Source: Diplonema japonicum
Taxonomy: Eukaryota > Euglenozoa > Diplonemea > Diplonemida > Diplonemidae
DNA length: 64,000 bases
NCBI GenBank assembly: GCA_964019335.1
Contig: OZ025670.1
Coordinates: 62,001 to 126,000, forward strand
Direction of reading: 5' to 3'
A model generated the notes under the pieces. The model did not search any database and had not been told where the DNA came from. It saw only the letters and a list, made by a program, of their open reading frames with translations. Of this stretch, positions 30,619 to 40,780 are shown piece by piece. Numbering within the stretch: position 1 is the stretch's first letter; each line of letters begins with the position of its first letter. The position numbers and the translations under genes are program-made.

Positions 30619-30828
30619 ATGTGGTACCCCCACAAAACTCTCTCAACTACCAACCGGGTCAACGGGATCGTGTGCAAAAGGGGTCTCCCCTACTGGAAGG
30701 GGCGTGCCAGCATCAACTACAGCGCACAGTTCGGTGTCTCAACTGGTCTATCTAACAATTTAATAGTGGGCCTCATCTACTCAAACTCTCCCGGGCAGAC
30801 CTGGACCTACTCGGGACCCGACGAATAG
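30619..30828 (+). CDS. Short protein, 69 aa, unknown
   Basis: The ATG immediately follows CTCCCACAG after a T run of about 45 bases, so the acceptor would leave almost no 5' leader; alternatively this is an internal or last exon. The sequence (MWYPHKTLSTTNRVNGIVCK ... GLSNNLIVGLIYSNSPGQTW) is not low-complexity. It has no domain I recognise. It ends 115 bases before the next gene. Confidence 0.4.
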   Translation: MWYPHKTLSTTNRVNGIVCKRGLPYWKGRASINYSAQFGVSTGLSNNLIVGLIYSNSPGQTWTYSGPDE

Positions 30829-30942
30829 GCTATTGGAGCAGTGTTTTATGTTTCATTTCTTTTTTTTTTTAATCCCCTCCCTTCACGGAATAATAATAAA
30901 AAAAGGGTGGTGAAAAGAGGAGAAAAAAAAAATATTAAAAAA

Positions 30943-31950
30943 ATGAAGAGTTTTCTGCCGTTGCTGGTGTTGGTTGGTGCTGCAGCGGGGGCGACAGTGG
31001 ATAGTTGTGGTGGGTGCAAACCGTGGATGGTATTTTTTATTTATTTATTTATTTTTTTTTTTAAGTCACATCCCCTTTCATTTTTTATCCCACAGAACGA
31101 CTGTAAGATAGATGACAGCATAGATATTAGATTCGCAGTGGGTGCCATAGAGACGTGCACGGGCAGCGCTGCCGCCAGCGACTGCGGGACGAACAATGGC
31201 ACGAAGTACCAGTGCAGCAACACAAACGGGTGTGTCGGGTACAAGACACACTTCTTCTGCGGCAAGGTGGACCAGTTCACCTCTGTTGAGCTGAAGGACA
31301 GCGCGACCTACATGGAAGGAGCAGTCCCGGAGACAGATGGGAACTATTCAGGATATTTGGACATTGTGCAGATAGGAGCTGGAAAGCTGGGCAACGACCC
31401 AGAAACCAAGGTCATCCCGGAGAGGGAACAAAGCAGCAGAATCCCCGTGTATCAAAAATCGGTATGTGAGAAAGAGGGGGAACAATAACAACAACAACAA
31501 CAACACAGCATCCTAAATGCAACGATGGCCCTGCAATAGCGAACTTCCTCGTCTACAACGTGACGATGACAAGAGGGAAGTACGAGTACAAGAACAACGA
31601 CCCTACCGGCAATGGCTTTGTTAACACTTGTGATGGTGACAGGTGTGACTTTGTCTCCAACTCTGTCTGCATCAAGGGGGCAGAGGGCAAGTACAACAAT
31701 TGCGGGCAGTGCCTCAACCCCACTTACAACAACGGTGACAACGCCAACGACATCCGTGTGCTCATCACCTACTACGGCACAGACAAGAGCAACAATGTTC
31801 TTCTCTCTGGTTCGTCAAACCCAATGAACTTCCGACAGTTCGCCCTTGACAACGTGGCCTCCACCATTGGGAATGTATGTGATTTTTTTTTTCTTAAGTC
31901 TAAAGTAAATAAATTCCATACAGGATTTCAACAACATCAAGTTCCCGTAG
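30943..31950 (+). CDS. Secreted Cys-rich protein, unknown family (four exons)
   Basis: The exons are 30943-31029, 31096-31461, 31509-31874 and 31924-31950, all phase 0, giving 281 residues. The signal peptide is clear (MKSFLPLLVLVGAAAGA). The mature part starts with DSCGGCKPW and contains about a dozen cysteines, many N-glycosylation-like sites (NGT, NYS, NVT) and Asn/Gly-rich loops (CGTNNGTKYQCSNTNGC; CDGDRCDFVSNSVC; NNCGQCLNPTYNNGDN). No membrane span or GPI-type hydrophobic tail is seen, so secretion is inferred. Introns of 66, 47 and 49 nt use GTATTT or GTATGT donors and CACAG or TACAG acceptors; the second contains an in-frame stop. Exons 2 and 3 happen to be the same length (366 nt), but their sequences are not obviously repeated. 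Confidence 0.78.
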
Positions 31951-32784
31951 TTGTCCGAAAGGGGGGGGGGGGGGGGGGGTAAGTGGTTGCTTTCTCAATC
32001 CTTCCTTTTCTTTTTTTTTTCGAAAAAAAAAAACGTAAACATGCCTTGTGCGGGGTGTTAATTATGTTATTTCATTTTTTTTTGGAGAAATTAAAAAAAA
32101 AAAAATACATCCGGTCTCAGTTTTGTTCATTTTTTCTCGTTTTTTTTCTTTGTTCAAGGTGGTGGGGATAACATGAAAATATAAGAAAAACATCAGATGT
32201 GTTGTTCGCTGTTGACCTCCTCGTCGGTCATCACCGGTAGCGCCCGAGTGGAAGAACATAATGCAGATGCTCAGGGTGACGAACAGGCAGCAAACTGCAC
32301 GCAGAATCTTGGTTACCCGGGACGCACCGGCTGGGGTTGAGCTGTACACCGCACGCATTAAGGACACGACGCGGAACGCAGAAGAAGCTACAACTCGGTC
32401 GTGGTGCGCCCCCATAATCAAGTAGACAGTTCTTGTGCAGGGCGCCGCCAACACCGGCCTCCTTTAACTCATATATTTGTTTTTCTTTTCTCTTTTTCGA
32501 ACTAGATGTGTGAGTTATTCATGTTTCCTCTAGTGTCGGTATGGCTGAGGGAGGGTAAGGAGAAGGGTAGCCCTTTGCCTTGCCTTGCCTTGCTTTGCTT
32601 TGCCGCCGAGTCTGTACCTATAAAAAAAAAAAAAAATTGGGGTGTTCTTTGCTGTCTTGTCTTTTTCTTTTTGTCTTTCTTCCTTTTTGTGCTTCTTTCC
32701 CATTTTTGCTTCTTCAAAAAAAAAAGTGTTTTTTATAAAAAACCTCCCTCATCCCACTGCTACCCTGCATGCCACAGGACTTCG
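31951..32784. other. Intergenic: G run, possible decayed - strand fragment, pyrimidine tract
   Basis: A G run of about 17 lies at 31963-31979. The segment 32200-32420 is GC-richer and open on the - strand; it encodes a hydrophobic segment (RAVCCLFVTLSICIMFF) preceded by basic residues, which may be a gene fragment. It grades into element copy B at 32415. After 32480 T-rich tracts lead to a GCCACAG acceptor ending at 32777. Confidence 0.45.
32415..32478 (+). repeat. Dispersed element copy B (matches 2828-2893)
   Basis: It starts TAATCAAGTAGACAGTTCTT and shares CTTGTGCAGGG and CTCCTTTA with copy A at about 84% identity by eye. The orientation is the same in both. Confidence 0.55.
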
Positions 32785-34968
32785 ATGCCAGGAATCCCCG
32801 CCACCTCGGACCAGATGCAGCTGGGTGGGGAACTGCCTTACATGGCGGAAGAAGAGTTGGAGGAGTTTATCAGCTTGAACCCTGAGCTAAGACTGAGCCC
32901 CGAGGAGATGCTGTACTTGAAGGCGAAGAGGAAGAAGCTCAGCATCCAGCGAAGGAGGGATGGATGCCCTGCCACGGGTGCCCCTCTTGTGAAGCTAGTG
33001 GCCGTGGGCGACGACAGCGTGGCCACAAAAGAAACTAATCTGCAGCTCTTTCTCCTGCAGGACCTTACTGAGGATGCTGCGTCCCTTGCAAAGCGTACGC
33101 CCTGTGCCATCGGCAACAGGAAGGTCACGTTCTCAGACCAACACAACACAACCCGCCACCACGACATCGAGGTCTGGGCACCTCCTTGCAACGAGGGGTC
33201 CCTCACCCTGCGCAAGCTGTTCTACGGTTCTGCATCTGTCGTCCTCGTCTTCTTCAGCGTCTCTGACAGGACGTCCTTCCACAACACACGCACCGTGTGG
33301 CTCCCAGAGCTGCAAGCCCATCTGGCTCAGGTATGGCATCTTAACATCTTAACACCCAACATCAGGACACGCCAGTGGTCATTGTCGGCAACGACGCAGA
33401 GGTGCGTCATGCCGCCACCCCCCCGCCGCATTTGGTATGTCCTTTCAGTTTTAGCCTAATGCACCCACAAGGTCTCGCCCGAGGAGGCGGTTGCCCTCGC
33501 GCAGGAGTTCGGTGCTGCAAAGTACATCGAGGTCTTCTCCAACAACTTCTACCACATCAACGAAGTGGTGCAGCAGTCTCTCAAGGTCCTGAGCTCCATG
33601 CCACAGTGGGGCGCAGTCGACCCTGCGCAGGCTGAGGATGACGAGGCTTGCCGTGCGTACTTGACGGTGCCCGACCCTGTGGGCTACTTCGACCTCATGA
33701 ACCGCACTTTCACCATCAAGGCGGAGCCCGGCACCAAGTACTACGTGTCGCTCTCCGACGCGGAGCCCACAATGGCTGGCATGGAGGTCACGGGGCCTAT
33801 CAAGTTCAGCAAGCCCTACCCAGATGTGGTGCGTGTAAAGGGCTTCAAGAGGTGCTGGTACCCCTCGGCAACTCTTGTGCTCCCTGTACCTGAGGAGACA
33901 GCACCGCCAAAGGGATACTTCGACGTCCTGCGCAGAGGCTTCTTTGTGCACGGCATGCAGCAAGGCTCCAGAGTCCACTACGCGACAGATGGCTCGAAGC
34001 CTACAACAGACAGCCCACTGCTGCACCTCACACAAGGACTGTTGTTCGACTCCGGTCCGCCGCTGGCAGCAACTGGACCCACCTGCGACGGGATCCCCGA
34101 CGAGATTTCATTAGTGGCTGTCGAAGAAGGCAAGTTTCGATCGAAGGTGGTCAGCTTAACACCACCGCCCATGCTGGCTACACCTAAGGTTGTCTACTCG
34201 GAGTCAGATGGCGTTATGCACATACCGTCGCAGCAGCCGCATGTGGAGTACAGGTACACCCTCAACGGGGCCATACCTGCATGTGACAGCATGCTGTACA
34301 CAGGACCCGTGATGCTGCCCAGGGAGCAGAGTGCGTACAGAATACGCGTTGCGGCTTTCCCGAAGCTCTCGTTTCCCAGCAGGGTGGTAGACGTGATGGT
34401 GAACAACAAGGGGGAGCGTGAGCACCACGGGGGGAACGCGCCCACAGTTGCAATGACGAAGTCTGCGAGAGCGAGGATAAGTAGGAACAGCCAGAGGGTA
34501 CCGCTTAACCAGGGACAAGGGCACGGAGCGATGAAGAGAAGTGGGTCAGGGCAGTCAAGAACCTCATCGAGAAGTAATAGCAACAGGAGAAGGAGGAGCA
34601 GCGGGGGGACGGCTGCAAGCAGCGAAACTACGGACTCAGTAGTCACATGCTCGACAAGGAACAACGCACTTGATTTCGACTTCGAGGAACCCATAGCCAT
34701 CACCCACCTCACAGTGGCAACACCAGGCGGCGGTCGGGGCCCCACGGGGTACTCTATCCTTGTCAAAGAGAAGGCCCGCACCTCCTACACAGAAGTCGGC
34801 AGCGGGCGCCTCTCTGATCTCAACGGCATCCAAGTCATGCACGTCGACAACGCATGCAAAAGCCTCCAAGCTGTTAAAGTGCAAGTGAATTTCACGAAGC
34901 CCCACGGCGGCCTCTTCAGGATCAACAACGTGCAAATACACGGCAAGCCTGCCGTTCCCTGCCCGTGA
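32785..34968 (+). CDS. Pseudo-Rho GTPase fused to chitobiase-like and discoidin-like domains
   Basis: The exons are 32785-33330, 33366-33434 and 33472-34968 (introns of 35 and 37 nt), giving 703 residues; the ATG lies seven bases after GCCACAG. Residues ~68-255 follow a Rho-family fold: VKLVAVGDDSV at the P-loop, EVWAPPCNE at the DTAGQE site, VVLVFFSVSDRTSFHNTRTVW, VVIVGNDAEVR at the NKxD/TKxD site, and VSPEEAVALAQEFGAAKYIE. The GxxxxGK[ST], DxxG and [NT]KxD signatures are all degraded, so nucleotide binding is doubtful. Residues ~275-500 hold three chitobiase/Fn3-associated repeats (for example RVHYATDGSKPTT, VEYRYTLNGAIPACDSMLYT). A Ser/Arg-rich linker leads to a C-terminal discoidin-like beta domain (ITHLTVATPGGGRGPTGYSI). 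I know no named family with this order. Confidence 0.75.
33331..33365 (+). other. Intron, 35 nt (GTATGG...CATCAG)
   Basis: It joins ...LQAHLAQ to DTPVVIVGNDA in the Rho-like fold. It contains stop codons in the reading frame of exon 2. Confidence 0.8.
33435..33471 (+). other. Intron, 37 nt (GTATGT...CACAAG)
   Basis: It joins the exon ending ...TPPPHL to VSPEEAVALAQEFGA, restoring the Rho C-terminal helix. The acceptor is CACAAG rather than CACAG. Confidence 0.75.
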
Positions 34969-35081
34969 CGTAGAACATATTTTAGATTATTGTTAGATTA
35001 TTGTTATTCCTTTTTCGTTGAGTTACTCTACATTTCATTTTCTCTTTTTGTACGCAAAGACCGTATTGACATATCAGGCAA

Positions 35082-36182
35082 ATGAGTATGCACATGGGCC
35101 GCCCGTTTGAGGGGCTGGCAGAGAGGTTGAAGGGAGACATACCCACAGGGAGACTCTTATCTGGGCTGCGAGCGCAGCAAATGGGAATCGAGGAAGAAAT
35201 GCAGGCGCTGAAGGCAGAGCTTGACTACGCAATGACACCCGTGCCCAGCGTACGGCATGACAGGGCGTTGAGCCCCCCGACTACTGTTCCTCTATCGGCG
35301 CCGATGGCTCAGCCACCATTGGCGGGTGTGCTATCACCTACCCGGATACAGCCGCAACCACAACATCAGCAACAAGAGCAAGTGTATTATATCCCACCTA
35401 TCACAGCGAACACACCACCTCCGCCTCCGCCAGTTGTTTCAGCACCCACACCCGTGCAACCCACATCTGTGGCCACCCCCCACTATAGCGGGTACCTCCG
35501 TGACCGGGTCTGGGAGCCTCCCTCGGAGCCCATTGAATACGATGTGCCACTGACGGCCGCCACCACCACTACGCCATACTACGACGCTACAAGCGGGAGT
35601 CATCGGGGAAGCAACGTGCATGAGGACTACGCCCCTAAGCCCGACGTTGCTCGTCTGGAGCGACGGGAGTCTAACTGGGACAACTCAACGGCAGTCGAGG
35701 CCTTCACACCTAAGAAGAAGAAACTACGTGTTGGTGAGAGGCCGCAGCAGCTGTACGCAGCCACACGCCCTAAGAGCAATGGGTTTTACCGACAAAAGGG
35801 GAGGAAAGTTAAAGTTACTCCGGAGGACGAGGAATATATGCCAGAGAGCCCTGCGCAGACGAGGCGGGGAAGCAGTGTGAGAGTGCCTGGTGGGTATGGG
35901 AAGTACCGCCCTGTTCGGGATAGGTCCCCCGACATGGACCTGGTCACAAGGGCGCCTAAGTACTTCGATGCGAATATGACAAAATCGTTGTTGTCATCAG
36001 GTGGTGTGCTGAGCGACCTGCCTTCAGTGAGCTACTCTTCTGCAAGAGGCAAGGCCTCCACCATCCGGACTCCCCTTCGGGGGGAGCTTTCGCCTGTCGC
36101 AACCCGCAAGGGCGGCTTATGGGCTACCATGCCCTACACAGCAAAGCGGTTGACAAAGGACTACACTGCGTTCGCTCGTTGA
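35082..36182 (+). CDS. Proline-rich, largely disordered protein, unknown
   Basis: The 366-residue single exon starts four bases after CATATCAG. A short N-terminal helix (residues ~8-50, ending IEEEMQALKAELDYAM) is followed by Pro/Gln/Thr-rich sequence (PQPQHQQQEQVYYIPP; TPPPPPPVVSAPTP) and a basic C-terminal third with KKKKLRVGERPQ and repeated short RG/SR motifs. There is no signal peptide or membrane span. Composition resembles cytoskeletal or scaffold proteins, but no domain is recognisable. Confidence 0.72.
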   Translation: MSMHMGRPFEGLAERLKGDIPTGRLLSGLRAQQMGIEEEMQALKAELDYAMTPVPSVRHDRALSPPTTVPLSAPMAQPPLAGVLSPTRIQPQPQHQQQEQVYYIPPITANTPPPPPPVVSAPTPVQPTSVATPHYSGYLRDRVWEPPSEPIEYDVPLTAATTTTPYYDATSGSHRGSNVHEDYAPKPDVARLERRESNWDNSTAVEAFTPKKKKLRVGERPQQLYAATRPKSNGFYRQKGRKVKVTPEDEEYMPESPAQTRRGSSVRVPGGYGKYRPVRDRSPDMDLVTRAPKYFDANMTKSLLSSGGVLSDLPSVSYSSARGKASTIRTPLRGELSPVATRKGGLWATMPYTAKRLTKDYTAFAR

Positions 36183-36530
36183 TTCCTCCTTTGCCCCAAG
36201 ACCATCTCTGCATCCTTTTTTTTGTAATATGAAGGAGACCGAAAGAAATAAGAGAAGAACGAATAGAAGAAGGGGAAAAAAAAAAATGTCACTATGTTTC
36301 TTCTTTTTTTCCCCCCCTCCTTTCCCCACATTATTGTATACTGTTTTTTTTTTTTTTTTTTTTTTTTTTTTCCGCACCCCTCCTTTTTTTTCTCCCCACC
36401 TTTACATTGTTTTGTACCAAGATACCTATATTTATTTTCATTTTGCCTTCCCCCCCCCCCCCCCCCCCCCCTCTATCTTTGACCATACACAAGGAGAGTG
36501 GTTTAAAAGGAACGGGGGAAAAAAAAAAAG
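36183..36530. other. Intergenic: T and C runs
   Basis: A T run at 36344-36371 and a C run of about 22 at 36450-36471. No gene is seen. ATACACAAG precedes the SRP19 start by about 40 bases. Confidence 0.5.
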
Positions 36531-37031
36531 ATGCCGGTGGTGGCTGATTTCCCAGATGTGGATAAAAAAGATTACCAAGTGCTGTACCCGCAGTATTTGG
36601 ATGCCAATTTGACAACAGGGGAAGGGCGAAGAATGCCTTTGGCGAAATCTTGTGAATGTCCGAGTTCCGTAGAGATGTACCAGGTGTGCATGCAGGTGGG
36701 GGTTCCTGTGATATTTCAGCCTGAGAAAGGGTACGCAAGGCAACCTACTGCACGAAGAGGCCGCATAAAGGTCCTCCTCAAAACCCCCCAAGACCAGCAC
36801 TACATTAAAAAATCTGAATACGACACAGCAACTAGGAGCCTTATCAACAGTCAGTTCCCAACTAAGGTATGGAAAAAAAAAAAAAAAAAAAAAAAAAAAC
36901 AGGTGGCTCTGATGGCAAAAATGGCCGAAATTATCCCCACACTGCCCTCTCGCCAAAAAGCTAAAGAAGAGGCGAGCGGCGGTATAATAACAACTGCAGG
37001 GGATAAGAAGAAGAAAAAGAATAAGAAGTGA
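36531..37031 (+). CDS. SRP19: Signal recognition particle subunit SRP19
   Basis: The exons are 36531-36866 and 36903-37031, giving 154 residues, close to animal SRP19 (144 aa). Family landmarks are clear: an early YPQYLDANLTTGEGRRMPLA, matching the conserved YPxYL...T..EGRRIP block; QVGVPVIFQPEKGYAR; RRGRIKVLLK, matching the RGRVRVQLK strand; and a lysine-rich tail (DKKKKKNKK). SRP19 binds helices 6 and 8 of SRP RNA and is needed to assemble SRP54, the particle that targets nascent secretory proteins to the ER. The intron is 36 nt and in frame: GTATGG, 27 A residues, CAG. Left in, it would insert a poly-lysine stretch. Confidence 0.9.
   Translation: MPVVADFPDVDKKDYQVLYPQYLDANLTTGEGRRMPLAKSCECPSSVEMYQVCMQVGVPVIFQPEKGYARQPTARRGRIKVLLKTPQDQHYIKKSEYDTATRSLINSQFPTKVWKKKKKKKKKQVALMAKMAEIIPTLPSRQKAKEEASGGIITTAGDKKKKKNKK
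36867..36902 (+). other. Intron, 36 nt: GTATGG-A27-CAG
   Basis: Apart from the splice-site bases it is a pure A run. It has no pyrimidine tract and no recognisable branch point. Removal fuses FPTK to VALMAKMAEIIP, matching the SRP19 C-terminal helix. Confidence 0.75.
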
Positions 37032-37259
37032 GTGAGGGGAAAACTACATCCGGACTGAGGGAAAAAAAGTAGTGTTTATCCCCCCCCCCCCCCCCCCTCC
37101 CCTTTCAACTACCCCCCTCCCATCGCAGTGTGTGCTTTTCTTTCTTTTTTTTCAATCCTTGGCTTTTTCGTCCTCTTTCCCTCACAATGTTAGTTTTTTT
37201 TTTTTCTTTCTTGCTTTTTTTTTTTTTAAACAATTCCATCAACGCACACCAACAGGGAA
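37032..37259. other. Intergenic: C and T runs
   Basis: A C run of about 17 at 37081-37097 and T runs near 37193-37203 and 37218-37228. CACACCAACAG ends four bases before the next ATG. Confidence 0.5.
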
Positions 37260-39040
37260 ATGGAGGCTGCCGAAATTGATGCCATGGTAGGAGAAGACGA
37301 GTGGGGAATGGGCAGTCCTGACAGAGGCCTGCTAGCTGAGATGTACCCTGAAGGAAGTCCTGGTGATGACGAATTCGAAGATTTACAAAGCCCAGGGAGC
37401 GGGAATGGCGTGCAGGAGCTGAGCGCAATTGACAGCCCTCAAGACCATGATGAAGAGCTGGAACTTCAAGATGCTCTTGACCGGGTGCACGCAGGTCCGC
37501 ATGATCTCAGCATTCCTCTTGGATCTGATGTGTACCTGGAAGACCTACATGATGATCACGATGATGTGGGCTCCGACTCGACGGTCCCAGTGGGCGACCG
37601 TCTCTACCTTAAGGGGCAGGAGATGGTCAGAAAGAAGGAGGAGCGTGCGATGAAGGCGCAACATGACCGCGAAGAAGCCGAGCAAACCAAAAACACCGGC
37701 CGTCCCAGCATCTGCAACCACGCTGTGAAGCGGTCCGGCGGGGACCCTGCTCTTTTCTACAAGCTGCAAACCGAGTGGCTGCGGAACAAGAACAGAGTGC
37801 TCGAGAACAAACGGGACAAGGAAAAGAAGGAAGTCGAAACGATGAACCGCGAGCAGCACGCCTCGCACAGGTCGCGAAGGATCCTAGCAGGCAAGCACAA
37901 GGGCCCCATCGAAGGCTGGGGCGAGCGGGAACAACAGTTCCGAGCCGTGCACGCGGAAAGAACAAACGCAGGTTCCTTCATGCCAACAATCAGCCCTGCG
38001 GCGCAGCACTTGAAACGGAAGGGACAAGTCAGCGACAGGCTGTACGGCGTCGCAAAGCAGAAAGCACAGGAAAAAACACAAACTCCGAGAGAGCCCTCCA
38101 AAAAGATCACAAAGGAAGGAATGGATTCCCTGCTGCACAAAATGAAGCTCAGGCAAGAGACGTCAAAGCGGAACATCGAAAGAAAACGCGTGCAGCTGGA
38201 ACAGGAAGAGGGGAAGTTCCAGCCGGAAGTGAACAAGCGCAGCGAGAAGATCCTCTCGCGCCAAGGAGGCCACGTCCCCATCCACATAAGGAGCAAAACA
38301 CAGAAGCAGCTGTCGCAGAGCCCAGAACCCTCGCCGCAGTCTGTCAAGAAGGCGATCGCACCGTTGCAGTATGTGAACAACAACACGTTAACACACACAA
38401 CCACAGGGAGTCGTTCTTCAACAAAATGAAGACCACAAAACAGAAGCATGAAGCGAGGATGCGGAGCCTTCAGGAGAAGCAAGCCTCGGAAATGATGAGG
38501 GAATGCCATTTCAGGCCGGAAACAAATAAAAAATCACACGAATTGGCGTCGAGGAGGGATACAAGAGCAGCAAGCCAAAGCCTGCCTGCCGACTGGGAGG
38601 CAGAGGAGGAGGAGGAACCTGTTTATGTGAGTGGTGGTTACAACGCACAGGAATACATACAAGAACCTTACATTGAGGAAACCCAAGAGAGGTATGAGAG
38701 CACGGAGAGGGAAGGAAGCCCTCCTGCCCGACATGATGAGAACTTCGCACAGTGGGAGGTGGAGTGGGTCTCTCAGCAACGTGACATCGAGGCCATTCTC
38801 AAGCTGTATACTACTTCCGGCAACCAGCACAAGCGGGATGTCTCACCGCAGCACACGCCTGCTACTCCTGCTGTGTCGTACTCTCGTCCTTCGCCTCCAC
38901 GCCAGCCTACCCGTCAGCAGAACACCCCACCTGCCCCTTGCACCACTGACCAGGTCTTGGAGCTCCAGTCTGTGCTTGATGGTTGGCGCCAGCTGGAAGA
39001 CCAGTTCAGCACTAGTTTTGAAAAACTTCGCCTTCGATGA
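37260..39040 (+). CDS. Coiled-coil cytoskeletal-type protein with F-x-P-x-x-N-x-x-S motifs
   Basis: The exons are 37260-38368 and 38407-39040 (38-nt intron, required for the frame), giving 580 residues. The N-terminal ~120 residues are acidic (DDHDDVGSD). The middle is highly charged and helical (EKKEVETMNREQHASHRSRR). Motifs of the form FxPxxNxxS recur (FQPEVNKRSEKIL; FRPETNKKSHELA; a weaker FMPTISPAAQHL), a pattern I associate with basal-body and flagellar proteins of protists. The C-terminus is Pro/Gln-rich with a final helix. The ATG lies four bases after CACCAACAG. A cytoskeletal role is inferred from composition and motif only. Confidence 0.78.
38369..38406 (+). other. Intron, 38 nt (GTATGT...ACCACAG)
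   Basis: Phase 2; it joins ...APLQ to ESFFNKMKTTKQKHE. Without removal the frame stops at 38429. Confidence 0.85.
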
Positions 39041-39686
39041 CACTTTCTCCTTCATTGCCTCCTCTTCGGGATGAAAGAAAATAATATAAAAACGCTTCGG
39101 ATTTCTAATTTGAAGCCCAACCTTTAACTCGGATAATATTCCTATTTGCCGAAGTACTATGCAACATGAAAGCAACTCCAGCCTAAAACTTTTGTGGGAA
39201 CTGCCTCGGAGGGCGTTTTCTCTTTAGTTCTTTGAAAAAAACGTATTCTTGTGAATTTTCTCAGTGGCCTTTGGAGTTTTTTTTTTTAATTTGTGAAACG
39301 CAAAAAAAAAAGAAAAAGGTTCCTTGAGGAAAAATAGTAGCTTCAAATTAGAAATTCGAAGGGTAAATAGATTTGTTAGAAAAAAGAAAGAAGGAATAGC
39401 AATTTGTTTTGTTTAGACCCCCCCAAAAATGCATTGTTAATGAAGCTCACCCCACCCTCACTTTTTTTTTCTCCCTTGCCCCCCTCTCCAACCACAGCTT
39501 TGTACAAAAAGACCCGGCACCGAAGGGCGGCTGCCCTGTTCTTGCTGTATTGTTATTTTCTTTTCTTTTTCGTAATTGAAGGTGGTGTCAACAGCTGCCC
39601 CCCCCCCCCCCCCCCCTTAACGTGTTGCAGCTGGAAACCACTGTAAAGGTATCTGCTAAAAATAAAAAAATAAAAGGGGGACAACC
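39041..39686. other. Intergenic with 22-bp inverted repeat and C run
   Basis: Inverted repeat arms lie at 39095-39116 and 39340-39361. A C run of about 18 at 39597-39616 is followed by CGTGTTGCAG, the likely acceptor for the next gene. No coding region is seen. Confidence 0.6.
39095..39361. repeat. Foldback element bounded by 22-bp inverted repeats
   Basis: CTTCGGATTTCTAATTTGAAGC (arms of 22 bases) is reverse-complemented at 39340-39361 with a single mismatch. The total span is 267 bp, similar to the foldback at 11888-12135, though the arm sequences differ. Confidence 0.55.
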
Positions 39687-40780
39687 ATGTTGCGCCGAAC
39701 AGCATACAGACTGTTCAACGTTGAGGATATCGCGTCCCGGGTGATAAAAGGCGAAAAGCGTGCTGTGGCGAGGGCCATTACTCTGGTGGAGAGCGGGAAC
39801 GAGGCCCACAGGAAGCAGGCAGATGAACTGTTGCAACTCGTGGCACAGAAGAAGCTCGAAATGTCAACAGCGAGTAAGAACAGACTGCCTTCGTTCAGAA
39901 TAGCAGTGTCGGGCCCTCCTGGTGCTGGGAAAAGCTGTTTCATAGAATCTCTTGGGACTGCCCTCACAGAGTCTGGTCAGAAAGTTGCTGTCCTCACCAT
40001 CGACCCGTCTTCGACCATCTCAGGCGGGTCGTTGCTAGGCGACAAGACGAGGATGGACGGCCTTTCGATCAACCCCAATGCCTATGTGCGGCCCTCCCCG
40101 ACGAGGGGCTGCCTGGGCGGTGTCGCAGAAGCAACCTACGATGCCATCCACCTCTGCGAAGGTGCCGGCTTTGACACATGCATCGTGGAGACCGTCGGTG
40201 TCGGGCAGTCAGAAGTCGCTGCTCGCGACATGACCGATTGCTTCATCCTCCTCCTACCTCCTGCGAACGGCGACGAGCTCCAAGGCATCAAGAAAGGCAT
40301 TGTAGAGGTCGCTGATATTGTCTGCATCACAAAGGCGGACGGTTCCACAGAGAGGCTCGCTCAAAACACCCAAATGGAGTACAGAAAAGCCATCCAGGTA
40401 TGCACTGCACATTCAATCAATCACACGGACACGCACAGCTCATTCGCCCGTACGGCCGTATGACAGACTGGAAGACGCCCGTCCTTACGTGCAGCGCTGT
40501 CACGCATGCGGGTGTGAAAGAAGTATGGGAGACGGTGATGAAATTCAAAGAGAAGGAAGAGAGCGCCTTATTGTCGCGCAGAAGAGAACACAGGGTGAAG
40601 AAGATGTGGGATTTTGTTAGGAAAGACATCACCAGGCGCATTGAGTCCGACCCTGCCATCGCTGCGCGTGCGCACTCTGCGACCTTGGAGGTGACAGCGG
40701 GGACAAAAGTTCCACGCCGTGGTGCCAGAGACATCCTCGATGCCTGGCTGGCCGCACAGATAAAAACAAACGCTTCGTAA
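39687..40780 (+). CDS. MMAA: Methylmalonyl-CoA mutase-associated GTPase (MMAA/MeaB type)
   Basis: The exons are 39687-40397 and 40439-40780 (41-nt intron, required), giving 350 residues. G1 is VSGPPGAGKS. The family-specific DPSSTISGGSLLGDKTRM follows, then FIRPSPTRG-like AYVRPSPTRGCLGG, ETVGVGQSE (switch region) and ITKAD (G4). After the intron, DWKTPVLTCSAVTHAGVKEV supplies the G5 SA motif, and a helical C-terminus with a dimerisation-type arm ends the protein. MMAA/MeaB is a G-protein chaperone that loads adenosylcobalamin onto methylmalonyl-CoA mutase and protects it, in propionate breakdown. The N-terminus (MLRRTAYRLF) is compatible with a mitochondrial presequence. No mutase gene is visible in the window. 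Confidence 0.92.
40398..40438 (+). other. Intron, 41 nt (GTATGC...CGCACAG)
   Basis: Removal is needed to join the G4 and G5 halves of MMAA (QMEYRKAIQ + LIRPYGRMTDW). Confidence 0.9.
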
